Assembly: GCA_033764775.1 (NCBI GenBank)
Contig: JANRIQ010000024.1
Coordinates: 52,913-116,912, forward strand
Source: JAWXCE01 sp033764775
GTDB lineage: Bacteria; Pseudomonadota; Alphaproteobacteria; Rhizobiales; Rhodomicrobiaceae
Direction: 5' to 3'
DNA: 64,000 nt
Shown piece after piece: positions 55,172-63,638 of this stretch. Every line of letters begins with the position of its first letter. The first letter of the stretch is position 1. The notes under the pieces are model-generated. The model made no database searches and was not told where the DNA came from. It worked only from the letters and a program-made list of their open reading frames with translations. The position numbers and the translations under genes are program-made.

Positions 55172-55351
55172 CGTCGCCTCCTGAAAAACGTAAGGGAAAC
55201 TTAAAGCGTTCTTCAGTTTAATTTAACGGAGGCGACGCGATTGTGCAATGCACCCAAAACGCGTTTCCGCAGCGCGGAATGGCTGCTGCGCTTAAACTAA
55301 GCCTTGCGGGGGGGGCAGATAGGTACAACAAACCGGCTTCAGGAGAAACAT

Positions 55352-56218
55352 ATGCCCTCTTCTAGCATGACGCGCAGAACAGCAATGGCAGGACTTGCCG
55401 CCTTTGGGATAGTTCGGCCAACATCAGCGCAGGACAGGTTGACCATACAGCAAACGCCGGAATGGCCCTGGCAGGCCCAAACTTACATTCGCGGCAATAT
55501 AGCCGCCGGCTCCCTTCGAGAAACCTTGTTAAAGCGTTTAAAGAACGAACGCGGCATTCATGCGGAAACGCTGGCGTCCGCTATTGGCGCGCTTGCGGGC
55601 TTCGCATCTCAAAACGCAGCTCTGAGGAGAGCGGCGGAGGCTACGCGCAACAAACAACCGACCTTTCCAAACATATACTTGGCGGAGACAAAGGACGGTC
55701 AAAGGTTTCTTTTGGGCGATTGGGTCAACGCTCAATTGCTAGGCCAGGCGGGCGAGCGATTTTCATTGGTGGCTTTTATAGCACAAGGTTACTCGCAAAA
55801 TGGCATGGATGAAACCTTAATCGCGGAAGTCACAAGACTCATTAAACAAACTACGAGCCTATTGGGCGACGCTGACTTCGGGAAAAGTCATGCGCTTGAA
55901 AAACATAAACCAGGCTTTCCGCCGATCGAACTGCTTCAGCAATTGTGGTCAACCGCTCTGGACGTTTTTCGACAGCCTCCGCCTTCCGGTGTCGAAGAAC
56001 CGGAAATCGACGAAAAACATTGGGGGCCGATCTGTAATTTTGTTGCCGCGCAATACATGGAAATGACCAAGCAAGCTTTAGATAGGAAAGTTTATTTTAC
56101 GCTCGCTATGGAGGCGGCCATCATATGCAGTAAACTCGATCCGGAAAAGATCGATCCGGGCAAATGGGCGATCACCGCAAAAGACGGCAAACTTATGGTA
56201 TCGCGGTTGCGGGCCTAA
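55352..56218 (+). CDS. Tat-signal orphan protein
   Basis: This 288-residue protein begins PSSSMTRRTAMAGLAAFGIV, a twin-arginine-like signal (RRTAMAG), and was assigned its start at 55352 because CAGGAGAAACAT precedes it. The mature part is alpha-helical with no recognised motif; it contains IYLAETKDGQRFLLGDW and HWGPICNFVAAQYMEM. Codon use is AT-richer than in its neighbours, suggesting a recent arrival. It is divergent from aceB and convergent with the IclR gene, sharing CTAA. Function is unknown. Confidence 0.7.
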   Translation: MPSSSMTRRTAMAGLAAFGIVRPTSAQDRLTIQQTPEWPWQAQTYIRGNIAAGSLRETLLKRLKNERGIHAETLASAIGALAGFASQNAALRRAAEATRNKQPTFPNIYLAETKDGQRFLLGDWVNAQLLGQAGERFSLVAFIAQGYSQNGMDETLIAEVTRLIKQTTSLLGDADFGKSHALEKHKPGFPPIELLQQLWSTALDVFRQPPPSGVEEPEIDEKHWGPICNFVAAQYMEMTKQALDRKVYFTLAMEAAIICSKLDPEKIDPGKWAITAKDGKLMVSRLRA

Positions 56219-57036
56219 GCTTTCGCGGGCGTGCGGCCGCCCATGTTGGCGGTGATCTTGCGCGCCGCCTCGAACACCGCCTCGCCGAGCGCGGGGATGC
56301 TGTCGTCCGAGATGCGCGCCATCGGGCCTGAGAGCGACAGCCCCGCCACGGGCTGCGCGTGCTCGTCGTAGACCACCGCCGCGATGCAGCGCAGGCCGAT
56401 GGCGTTCTCCTCGTCGTCCACCGCGTAGCCGCGCTGGCGCACCAGATTAAGCTCGGCGCGCAGTTTAATGGGGGTGGAGATGGTCTTGTCCGTCTCCCGC
56501 GGCAGCCCGTGCGCCTCCACGATGGCCTCGACCTCATCCTCGCTCATGGCGGACATCAGGGCCTTGCCGACGGCGGAGGCGTGCATCAGCGCCCTTCCGC
56601 CGGGCCGCGTGATCGCCCGCATCAGCTTGCGGCACTCGACTTGCGCCACATAGATGGCCTCGCCGCGATCCTCCACAGCCAGGTTCACCGTCTCGCCGCT
56701 GCGCTCCATAAGTTGGCGCATGAACGGCCTCGCGATGGCGGTGAGTTCGCGCGAGCGCAGAAACGCGCTGCCAACCGAGAACGCCTGCACGCCGATCGTC
56801 CAGACGCCGCGCTCGCTGTCGAACCGCACGAAGCGATCCTGCTGCAGCGTGGTCAGCAGCCGATGCGCGGTGGAAACGGCGAGCTTGGTTTCCTTTGCGG
56901 CCTCGGACAGCGTGACGCCGTGGTCGCTGGCCGCGATGGCGTTCATGAGGTTGAGCGCGCGCGACAGGGATTGCACCGTGTCCCGCCCCCCGGCTTTTTC
57001 CTTCTTCGTCGCGGCGACAGGCTGTCCGTTCACCAT
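56215..57036 (-). CDS. IclR family transcriptional regulator
   Basis: This 273-residue regulator has an N-terminal winged helix (LSRALNLMNAIAASDHGVTL, then AAKETKLAVSTAHRLLTTL) and a C-terminal GAF-like effector domain with AIYVAQVECRKLMRAI and ASAVGKALMSAMSEDEV. It is divergent from the TRAP operon and probably controls it by binding the 255-bp gap, where an inverted repeat GCGGGTTAT/ATAACCCGC is seen. The ATG at 57036 follows GGAGGAGCTTGC. Effector is unknown, presumably the transported carboxylate. Confidence 0.93.
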   Translation of the reverse strand: MVNGQPVAATKKEKAGGRDTVQSLSRALNLMNAIAASDHGVTLSEAAKETKLAVSTAHRLLTTLQQDRFVRFDSERGVWTIGVQAFSVGSAFLRSRELTAIARPFMRQLMERSGETVNLAVEDRGEAIYVAQVECRKLMRAITRPGGRALMHASAVGKALMSAMSEDEVEAIVEAHGLPRETDKTISTPIKLRAELNLVRQRGYAVDDEENAIGLRCIAAVVYDEHAQPVAGLSLSGPMARISDDSIPALGEAVFEAARKITANMGGRTPAKA

Positions 57037-57123
57037 GCAAGCTCCTCCGTATTTATGGGAAAAGCTCTCACGATGCAGAATAAGAGTCAATCGCCCGAAA
57101 GGCGAAATACCGGACGGTCGGTT

Positions 57124-57185
57124 GCGGGTTATAAGACGAAGGATTGCCTTGCCTCGCGGGGCGGATTAAACAAAAGATAACCCGC
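57124..57185. promoter_or_regulatory. Widely spaced inverted repeat in IclR/TRAP gap
   Basis: A perfect nine-base inverted repeat, GCGGGTTAT at 57124-57132 and ATAACCCGC at 57177-57185, has centres 53 bp apart, about five helical turns. It lies between the divergent IclR and TRAP genes. It could be a pair of half-sites for an IclR tetramer or the arms of a large mRNA structure. Confidence 0.4.
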
Positions 57186-57291
57186 GTTTAAAAGATTGTG
57201 TTTTTGCCGCCGTTGGGCAAGATGCCGGATACAGCGGGGCAGCGTCGCAATCACGCTCGCTGATAAAGATAAAATTCGGGAGGAAGGACGC

Positions 57292-58416
57292 ATGACCACT
57301 TCGCAGGATAAATCCGTCAATCGCCGTAAGTTTTTGAAGGGCGGCGCCGTCGCCGCCGCGGCCACCGTCGCTTTCCCGCAGGTTTCGCGGGCGCAAACCA
57401 AGACGCTCAAAATGCAGAGCGGCTGGCCTGCGACCGACATGTTCCAGGACATGGCGAAACAATATGTCGAGCGCGTCGACAAGATGACCGGCGGCCGTCT
57501 CAAAATCGACCTGCTCGCGGCTGGCGCGGTTGTCAAGGCGTTCCAGGTGCAAGATGCGGTCGCAGCGGGCACGCTGGACGGCGGTCACCACGTCTCCGCC
57601 TATTGGTACTCCAAGAACAAGGCGGCCTCGCTGTTCGGCACGGCGCCGGTGTTCGGCACCGACGCCGCGCAAATTCTCGCCTGGGTGCAGTATGGCGGCG
57701 GCAAGGAGCTTTACCGCGAGCTCATCGAGGACATTTTGAAACTCGACATCGTAGGCTTTTTCGCCTTCCCGATGCCGACGCAGCCCTTCGGCTGGTTTAA
57801 ACGCGACATCAAAGGCATTGCCGACGTGCAAGGCCTGAAATACCGCACTGTTGGCCTCGCGACCGAGATCCAGACCACCATCGGCATGAGCGTGGTGCAA
57901 TTGCCCGGCGGCGAGATCGTTCCGGCGCTCGAAAAAGGCACCATCGAGGCGTTCGAATTCAACAACCCGTCGTCTGACAAACGCTTCGGCGCGGCGAACG
58001 TCGCCAAAACTTACATGCTCGGCTCCTATCACCAAGCGGCCGAATTCTTCGAAATCATCTTCAACAAAACCACCTATAAAGGGTTGCCCGCCGAACAGCA
58101 GGCGATCCTCGAATACGCCGCCGAAGCGACGAACACGGCCAACTACGGCCTCGCGATGCGCGATTACTCGAACGATCTCCAGTCGCTCATCAAGGACAGC
58201 GGCGTGAAAGTGGTGCGCACGCCCGAAGACATCACGAAAGCGCAGTTGAAAGGCTGGGACGCCGCGCTGGAGAAATTCAGCGTCGATCCGTTCTTCAAAA
58301 AGGTCGTGGACAGCCAGAAGGCCTGGGCCGAGAAAGTGGGCTACTACACCCACCTCAACTCGGCGGACTTTAAAGCCGCTTACAACCACTTCTTCCCGGG
58401 CAAGCTGCCGGCCTGA
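57292..58416 (+). CDS. dctP: TRAP transporter solute-binding protein (DctP type)
   Basis: This 374-residue periplasmic receptor has a Tat signal (VNRRKFLKGGAVAAAATVAF). The mature part shows the DctP fold, with LKMQSGWPATDMFQDM, TGGRLKIDLLAAGAVV, GLKYRTVGLATEIQ and the carboxylate-binding arginine expected in KYRTVG. The longer sequence resembles 2-oxoacid/lactate-type receptors (TakP-like), but the ligand is not determinable by eye. GGGAGGAAGGACGC precedes the ATG. It is first in the operon dctP-dctQ-dctM. Confidence 0.93.
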   Translation: MTTSQDKSVNRRKFLKGGAVAAAATVAFPQVSRAQTKTLKMQSGWPATDMFQDMAKQYVERVDKMTGGRLKIDLLAAGAVVKAFQVQDAVAAGTLDGGHHVSAYWYSKNKAASLFGTAPVFGTDAAQILAWVQYGGGKELYRELIEDILKLDIVGFFAFPMPTQPFGWFKRDIKGIADVQGLKYRTVGLATEIQTTIGMSVVQLPGGEIVPALEKGTIEAFEFNNPSSDKRFGAANVAKTYMLGSYHQAAEFFEIIFNKTTYKGLPAEQQAILEYAAEATNTANYGLAMRDYSNDLQSLIKDSGVKVVRTPEDITKAQLKGWDAALEKFSVDPFFKKVVDSQKAWAEKVGYYTHLNSADFKAAYNHFFPGKLPA

Positions 58417-58425
58417 TAATCACAC

Positions 58426-58456
58426 GCTCCGGGGCGGTCATGCGCCGCTCCGGAGC
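58426..58456 (+). promoter_or_regulatory. Intercistronic hairpin between dctP and dctQ
   Basis: GCTCCGGGGCGG at 58426-58437 pairs with CCGCTCCGGAGC at 58445-58456 as twelve pairs with one G-U, closing a seven-base loop. No U-run follows, so it is likely to stabilise the dctP mRNA end or partly attenuate transcription, giving more receptor than permease, rather than to terminate fully. Confidence 0.55.
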
Positions 58457-58497
58457 TCCCCACGACGCATCCACACTCACGCCGCCGGACCCGGTCC

Positions 58498-59094
58498 ATG
58501 CTGACCTACATCACATTCGCCAATAAACTATCCGCGTGGGTCGGCAAGGCTTTCGCTTGGTCGATCCTCATCATGACGCTGGGCGTGACGTACGAGGTGA
58601 TCGCGCGGAAGTTCTTCCGGGCCCCGACGCCCTGGGCCTATGACGTAAGCTACATCATGTACGGCGCGCTGTTTATGATGGCCGGCGCCTACACGCTGTC
58701 GCGCGACGCCCATGTGCGCGCCGATATGTTCTACCGCGCATGGCCGCCGCGCCGGCAAGCCTCGGTCGAGATTTTACTTTATTTGATATTCTTTCTCCCC
58801 GGCATGCTCGCCCTGCTCATCACCGGCTGGAGCTTCGCCATGCAATCGTATGGCTTCAATGAAGTGAGCATCAACAGCGGCGTCACGCCGATCTTTCAGC
58901 TTAAAATGATCATCCCCGCAGCCGCGTTCTTTTTGTTGATACAGGGCGTCGCGCAAGTGTGCCGGGCGATCATTTGCCTGCGGACGGGCGAGTGGCCGCC
59001 GCTCCTCCACGACGTCGAGGAAACGGAGTCCGTCCTCCTGCACGCCAAACAAGATCACGAACAGACCAAACAAGAATTCGGATTGGACAAATGA
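58498..59094 (+). CDS. dctQ: TRAP transporter small permease (DctQ type)
   Basis: This 198-residue protein has four transmembrane helices typical of the DctQ family, with segments VTYEVIARKFFRAPTPWAYD and AYTLSRDAHVRADMFYRAWP that are well conserved. The C-terminal tail is charged (QDHEQTKQEFGL). It forms the transmembrane unit with the DctM protein. Its stop overlaps the start of dctM (ATGA). Confidence 0.93.
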   Translation: MLTYITFANKLSAWVGKAFAWSILIMTLGVTYEVIARKFFRAPTPWAYDVSYIMYGALFMMAGAYTLSRDAHVRADMFYRAWPPRRQASVEILLYLIFFLPGMLALLITGWSFAMQSYGFNEVSINSGVTPIFQLKMIIPAAAFFLLIQGVAQVCRAIICLRTGEWPPLLHDVEETESVLLHAKQDHEQTKQEFGLDK

Positions 59095-60452
59095 TACTGT
59101 CGCCCGCAGAAGTCGCCGTCTTGATGCTGGCGCTGTTCGTCGTCGTCATCATGTTCGGTTTCCCAATCGCCTTCACGCTGATGGCGATGGGCCTCGGCTT
59201 TGGATACTACGCGTATTACGACCCCGAGCGGATGAAGCATCTGCTCGACAACAGGGTGTTCGACCTGTTCGTGCAGAACACCTACGGCGTGATGTCGTCC
59301 GACGTCCTTGTTTCGATTCCGCTGTTTTTGTTCATGGGCTATGTGGTCGAGCGCGCCAACGTCGTCGACCGGTTGTTCAATGCGTTCTATCTCGCGGCTT
59401 GGCGCCTGCCCGGCTCCATGGCGCTTGCGACGCTGGCCACCTGCGCGCTGTTTGCGACCGCAACGGGTATCGTCGGCGCCGTCGTCACGTTGATGGGCAT
59501 TCTGGCGCTGCCGGCCATGTTGAAGCAGCGCTACGACCACAGCTTTGCGACCGGCGTCATCGCCGCGGGCGGGTGTCTCGGCATCCTCATTCCGCCGAGC
59601 ATCATGCTCATTGTCTATGCGCAGACGGCCAGTGTTTCCCCGGTCAAGCTCTACGCCGGCGCTCTCATCCCCGGGTTCATGTTGGCTGGCATGTACATGG
59701 TTTATGTGGTCATCCGAGCAACCCTCAATCCGTCTCTCGCGCCGAAGCCGCGCCCTGAAGATTTGCCCAACATCTCAAACTTACAGCTCGCCTGGCTGCT
59801 GTTCACCTCGTTCGTGCCGCTGGCGTTCCTTATTCTCGCGGTGCTGGGCGCCATCATGGCCGGCTGGGCGACGCCGGCGGAGGCCGCCGCGCTCGGCGCT
59901 TTCGGCGCGCTGCTGCTTGCCGCCGCTTATCGCTCCCTCACTTGGGATCGTCTGCGGGAGTCCGTCTATCTCACGGCTCGCACCTCGGCGATGGTGTGCT
60001 GGCTGTTCGTCGGCTCGGCGACCTTCGCGGCCGTCTTCGCCTATCTCGGCGGCAACGACATCATCAAGAATTTCGTGCTCTCGCTCGAACTCTCGCCGCT
60101 GATGTTCCTCATCCTGGCGCAGATCATCATCTTCATTCTCGGCTATCCGCTGGAGTGGTCAGAGATCATCATCATCTTCGTGCCGATCTTTTTGCCGCTG
60201 CTGCCGCTGTTCAACATCGACCCGCTGTTCTTCGGTATCCTGATCGCGCTGAACCTGCAGACGTCGTTCTTGACGCCTCCCGTGGCCATGGCCGCGTTTT
60301 ACCTTAAGGGCATCGCCCCGCCGCAGGTCACGCTTAGCCAAATCTATCGCGGCCTGACCCCATACGTGCTGATGGTTTTTCTCTCGATGGTGATCGTGTA
60401 CACTTTCCCCGGGATCGCCCTGTGGCTCCCCAACTACCTCTATCCGAATTGA
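59091..60452 (+). CDS. dctM: TRAP transporter large permease (DctM type)
   Basis: This 453-residue protein has about 12 transmembrane segments of the ion transporter superfamily. Conserved TRAP segments are VLVSIPLFLFMGYVVE, ATGIVGAVVTLMGILALPAM and GGCLGILIPPSIMLIVYAQ, plus NLQTSFLTPPVAMAAFYLKG near the end. It carries solute with Na+ or H+. The start at 59091 overlaps dctQ by four bases; a reading frame open to 58959 was rejected because it covers dctQ. Confidence 0.94.
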   Translation: MILSPAEVAVLMLALFVVVIMFGFPIAFTLMAMGLGFGYYAYYDPERMKHLLDNRVFDLFVQNTYGVMSSDVLVSIPLFLFMGYVVERANVVDRLFNAFYLAAWRLPGSMALATLATCALFATATGIVGAVVTLMGILALPAMLKQRYDHSFATGVIAAGGCLGILIPPSIMLIVYAQTASVSPVKLYAGALIPGFMLAGMYMVYVVIRATLNPSLAPKPRPEDLPNISNLQLAWLLFTSFVPLAFLILAVLGAIMAGWATPAEAAALGAFGALLLAAAYRSLTWDRLRESVYLTARTSAMVCWLFVGSATFAAVFAYLGGNDIIKNFVLSLELSPLMFLILAQIIIFILGYPLEWSEIIIIFVPIFLPLLPLFNIDPLFFGILIALNLQTSFLTPPVAMAAFYLKGIAPPQVTLSQIYRGLTPYVLMVFLSMVIVYTFPGIALWLPNYLYPN

Positions 60453-60461
60453 GGCGCCGTC

Positions 60462-60668
60462 ATGCGTGATCTTGTTCTAGCGCTGTTCGGGTGGACGCTG
60501 TTCGCCGTGTTCTGCGCGATCCTGCTGTGGTATGTGCCCCGCCTCGATCTGGCGCTGGTGGTCGTCGCCGTCGCCGTGATGGCCGCGTGGGATTTCATCG
60601 TCGAGATCGCACGCAACGGGCGCAAAACCGGCAGCGTCGACCCCGCTGAGCAACGCGACCAAATCTGA
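60462..60668 (+). CDS. Small two-helix membrane protein after TRAP operon
   Basis: This 68-residue protein has two hydrophobic helices (LVLALFGWTLFAVFCAILLW and LALVVVAVAVMAAWDFIV) and a short polar tail (NGRKTGSVDPAEQRDQI). It starts nine bases after dctM and may be co-transcribed with it. The function is unknown; a role in transporter assembly is possible but unsupported. Confidence 0.6.
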   Translation: MRDLVLALFGWTLFAVFCAILLWYVPRLDLALVVVAVAVMAAWDFIVEIARNGRKTGSVDPAEQRDQI

Positions 60669-60814
60669 ACAAAAGCTGCAAATTTTCGAAGTAAAGATAT
60701 ATTTTTTTGCTTCGACATTAGCCGCAAATTCGCCTTGATCCAAGCCGAACGTCACGTCATTGCCCAGCGCAAACCTGTCCTGCCGAGGAAAGTGGTCCCT
60801 GCTAGGAGCATAAC

Positions 60815-61231
60815 ATGTTGAAATCTGTTTTCGCATTGATGGTTACTGGTTTCTTGGCCCTCACAGCCGGGCAAGCCGCAGCGCAACCGAGCGCCACCGC
60901 GCTCCCGACCGAGCAGCAATCGCTCGTCGAGACCGTCGGCGCCTACACATGGCATCATAAATGGCGCAGCCACCAGCGTTGGGGCAGCGGCGGTTATGGC
61001 GGTCACAGCTCGTACAACAGCCACAACCGCCACGGCAGCCACAGCCGCTACCATAGCCATAACCGGCACGGCAGCCACAGCCGGTGGTCGAGCCACAATC
61101 GCCATGGCAGCGGCGGCGGCTACGGCGAACATGGCCGCTGGTCGAGCCATAACCGTTACGGCAGCGGCGGCGGTTACGACGGCCACTCGCGCTATGAGAG
61201 CCACGGCCGCTACGGCAGCAGCCGCTACTAA
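60815..61231 (+). CDS. Exported His/Ser/Arg-rich repeat protein
   Basis: This 138-residue protein has a Sec signal peptide (LKSVFALMVTGFLALTAGQA) and, from about residue 65, a low-complexity region made of diverged repeats: SHNRHGSHSRYH, SHNRHGSHSRWS, SHNRHGSGGGYGEHGRWS, SHNRYGSGGGYDGHSRYE and SHGRYGSSRY. The histidine content suggests metal binding, and the Tyr/Gly-rich parts suggest a surface or sheath role, but neither is shown. AGGAGCATAAC precedes the ATG. A strong terminator follows at 61267. Confidence 0.75.
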   Translation: MLKSVFALMVTGFLALTAGQAAAQPSATALPTEQQSLVETVGAYTWHHKWRSHQRWGSGGYGGHSSYNSHNRHGSHSRYHSHNRHGSHSRWSSHNRHGSGGGYGEHGRWSSHNRYGSGGGYDGHSRYESHGRYGSSRY

Positions 61232-61266
61232 ACCCGGCTTCTGTTGAGCCGAGGAACGGTTCGTCT

Positions 61267-61296
61267 GGCGGCCCCTCCCCCGGGGGCCGCCTTTTT
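61267..61296 (+). terminator. Rho-independent terminator of the repeat protein gene
   Basis: GGCGGCCCC (61267-61275) pairs with GGGGCCGCC (61283-61291) as nine GC-rich pairs and is followed by TTTTTG. It sits 36 bp after the stop of the repeat protein gene, near the convergent photolyase. Confidence 0.85.
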
Positions 61297-61304
61297 GCTT
61301 TTGC

Positions 61305-62846
61305 TCACGGCCAGTCCGGAGACGGGGCGAGCTGATCGAGAAAGGCGCGCGCGCTGTCGCGGATGGCCGCGCGACGACCCTCGTCCATGGCGTCCAACGA
61401 GCGGTAGATGGGGCCGAGGCGCTGATTGCCCCGCAGCTTGGCCGCGTTGCGATCGAGAAAGTCCCAATACAGGTAGTTGAACGGGCACGCGCGCGCGCCT
61501 GTTCTCTCCTTCACGTCGTAATGGCACGAGCCGCAGTAGTCCGACATGCGGTTGATGTAGGCGCCTCCGGCCGCATAGGGTTTGGAGCCGAGCACGCCGC
61601 CGTCGCCGAACAGGCTCATGCCGAGGGTGTTCGGCAGCTCCACCCATTCATACGCGTCGGCGTAGACGACCAGATACCACTCGCACACCTCAGCCGGGTT
61701 CAGTCCGGCGATCAGAGCGAAATTGCCCGTCACCATCAGCCGCTGGATGTGATGCGCGTAGGCCTCCTCGCGCGTTTGCCGGACAGCGTGGGCCATGCAG
61801 TTCATCTCCGTCTCGCCCGTCCAGTAGAAATCCGGCAGGCGCCGGTCGGCCCCCAAAAAATTGCGCGTCGCGTATTCCGGCATCTTCAGCCAGTAAACGC
61901 CGCGCACATATTCCCGCCAGCCGATGATCTGGCGAATGAATCCCTCCACGGCGTTGAGCGGCGCGCGGCCGACGCGGTGCTCCGCCTCGGCGCGCCGGCA
62001 CATGTCGAGCGGGTCGAGCAGCCCGCAGTTGAGGTAGGGCGAGACGACCGCGTGGTAGAGGAATTTCTCGCGCTGGAGCATGGCGTCCTGGTAGTCGCCG
62101 AAGCGGGGCAGCGCATGGGTGAGGAAATGCGCGAACGCTTCCTCGGCCTGCGCGCGCGTGACGCCGAACCAAAACGGCTCCAGGTCGCCGAAGTGATTGC
62201 CGAACCGTGCGCCGACAAGATCCAGGACCTCGCGCGTCACGGCGTCCGGCTCGAAGCGTGGCGGCCGAGGCATAACCATGCCGGCCTTCGGCGGCTTGCG
62301 GTTCTCCGCGTCGTAATTCCATTCGCCGCCCGCAGGCTTGCCGCCGTCCATCAGCAGCCCGGTTTTCTTGCGCATCTCGCGATAGAAAAACTCCATGCGG
62401 AGCTGCTTGCGGCCCTCCGCCCACGCGCTAAACTCCTCGCGCGAGCACACGAAGCGGTCGTCCGGCAGGATGTGAACTGGAACATCGAACGCCTCCGCCC
62501 AGCCGTGCATCGCCTCGAACACCCGCCACTCGCCAGGCTCCGTCACCTTCACCCCCTCCGCCGCGTGGCGCTTCAATGCGCGCGCGACCTCGCCCGTGAA
62601 GGAGCCGGAGTTTTCCCCATTATCCAGCCGCACGTAATCCACACGCCAGCCCGAGGCTTCAAGCTCGGCCGCGAAATGACGCATGGCGGCGAACAAAAGC
62701 GCGATCTTCTTCTTATGATGGCGGACATAGGTGGCTTCCTCCCACACCTCGGCCATCAGCACCACGTCGCGGGCCTTGTCGGCGCTTCGCAACGAGGACA
62801 GGTTGAGCGAAAGTTGATCGCCGAGCACGAGAATGAGCGAAGTCAT
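61305..62846 (-). CDS. phrB: FeS-type prokaryotic cryptochrome/(6-4) photolyase
   Basis: This 513-residue flavoprotein belongs to the FeS-BCP class (CryPro/PhrB), which repairs (6-4) photoproducts using blue light, FAD and a lumazine antenna. The four cysteines for the [4Fe-4S] cluster fall at 350, 438, 441 and 454, the same numbers reported for Agrobacterium PhrB. The N-terminal LVLGDQLSLNLSSLR is a Rossmann-type antenna domain. The FAD-binding half includes EGFIRQIIGWREYVRGVYW. The gene is transcribed alone. Confidence 0.94.
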   Translation of the reverse strand: MTSLILVLGDQLSLNLSSLRSADKARDVVLMAEVWEEATYVRHHKKKIALLFAAMRHFAAELEASGWRVDYVRLDNGENSGSFTGEVARALKRHAAEGVKVTEPGEWRVFEAMHGWAEAFDVPVHILPDDRFVCSREEFSAWAEGRKQLRMEFFYREMRKKTGLLMDGGKPAGGEWNYDAENRKPPKAGMVMPRPPRFEPDAVTREVLDLVGARFGNHFGDLEPFWFGVTRAQAEEAFAHFLTHALPRFGDYQDAMLQREKFLYHAVVSPYLNCGLLDPLDMCRRAEAEHRVGRAPLNAVEGFIRQIIGWREYVRGVYWLKMPEYATRNFLGADRRLPDFYWTGETEMNCMAHAVRQTREEAYAHHIQRLMVTGNFALIAGLNPAEVCEWYLVVYADAYEWVELPNTLGMSLFGDGGVLGSKPYAAGGAYINRMSDYCGSCHYDVKERTGARACPFNYLYWDFLDRNAAKLRGNQRLGPIYRSLDAMDEGRRAAIRDSARAFLDQLAPSPDWP

Positions 62847-62936
62847 GCGTTATCCTGGGCTTGCTAGCTGGCGCACGGTGCGTTTACGACTGCGCCGGGT
62901 CGCGAGATCGGAGCCGTGCGCGAGAAGGAGACCGGC

Positions 62937-63485
62937 ATGAATTTGATCTTACGTTTGGTTTGGCATCTCATCGCCGCGCGCTTTCGCGAGCCGTGCGCCA
63001 TGATGGGGCCGTGCGTGACGCCCTTGCGCGTCTGGCCCACCGACCTGGATGTGCTCGGCCACGTGAACAACGGGGTGTATTTTTCCATGATGGATGTGGC
63101 GCGTGTTGATCTCATGGTGCGGTCCGGCTTGTGGCGCCGCATCAAGGACAACGGCATATATCCGGTCATCGCCGCTGAAACCATGCGGTTCCGCCGGTCG
63201 CTGCATCTCTTCGAGCGCTTCCGCATCGCCACGCGCGTCATCGGGTGGGACGACAAGGCGTTTCTACTGGAGCAGCGGTTCCTGCGCTCGTCAGGCAAGG
63301 CCCAGGACGAGGTCGTGGCGGAGGGCGTCGTGCGCGCGCGGTTCCTGCGCAAGTCAGGAGGGCTTGTGCCGCCGGAGGTGATTCTGGGCTTCGCGGGCTG
63401 GTCCGGGCCGCCGCCGGAGATGGAGCCTTGGATCACGCACTGGAACGCCGCGCAATATCTCTCCCGGGAAACGATCCAGGCGTAG
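62937..63485 (+). CDS. Acyl-CoA thioesterase, hotdog fold (4HBT)
   Basis: This 182-residue protein has the 4-hydroxybenzoyl-CoA-thioesterase-type motif RVWPTDLDVLGHVNNGVYFS with the catalytic aspartate and the HVNNGVYF loop, followed by RRSLHLFERFRIATRVIGWD. The first 40 residues are an unusual extension with hydrophobic stretch LILRLVWHLIAARF, which may be a membrane-associated helix. The ATG at 62937 follows GAAGGAGACCGGC. The substrate is unknown. It is divergent from the photolyase gene. Confidence 0.88.
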   Translation: MNLILRLVWHLIAARFREPCAMMGPCVTPLRVWPTDLDVLGHVNNGVYFSMMDVARVDLMVRSGLWRRIKDNGIYPVIAAETMRFRRSLHLFERFRIATRVIGWDDKAFLLEQRFLRSSGKAQDEVVAEGVVRARFLRKSGGLVPPEVILGFAGWSGPPPEMEPWITHWNAAQYLSRETIQA

Positions 63486-63533
63486 ATTTTCGCTCTACGG
63501 AGCCGTTCGAAAAGCACACGCGGCTTTCTTGCG

Positions 63534-63560
63534 TTAGCACTCTACTCTTGACAGTGCTGA
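63534..63560 (+). promoter_or_regulatory. CIRCE element upstream of groES
   Basis: TTAGCACTC-N9-CAGTGCTGA matches the CIRCE consensus TTAGCACTC-N9-GAGTGCTAA, with the left arm perfect and two mismatches in the right arm. It is the HrcA repressor site controlling groESL and lies about 80 bp before the groES start codon. Confidence 0.9.
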
Positions 63561-63638
63561 CAGCCGCGCCCTAAATACCGCGCGAAGGCTGACAGCCTTT
63601 ATGTGGGTTGCATCATTACGCTTTTCAGGAGGACACCA

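Noticed and set aside
55304..55351. N-terminal extension of the Tat orphan protein
   Set aside because: The extra residues are not hydrophobic and the ribosome binding site CAGGAG fits the ATG at 55352.
60669..60814. Terminator-like TCGAAG/CTTCGA pair after the TRAP operon
   Set aside because: The arms are only six bases with an AT-rich loop of 18 bases and no U-run after the stem, so the evidence is too weak.
61521..62867. 448-residue frame antisense to the photolyase gene
   Set aside because: The photolyase with its four cluster cysteines is the real gene; this frame has no motif and no ribosome binding site.
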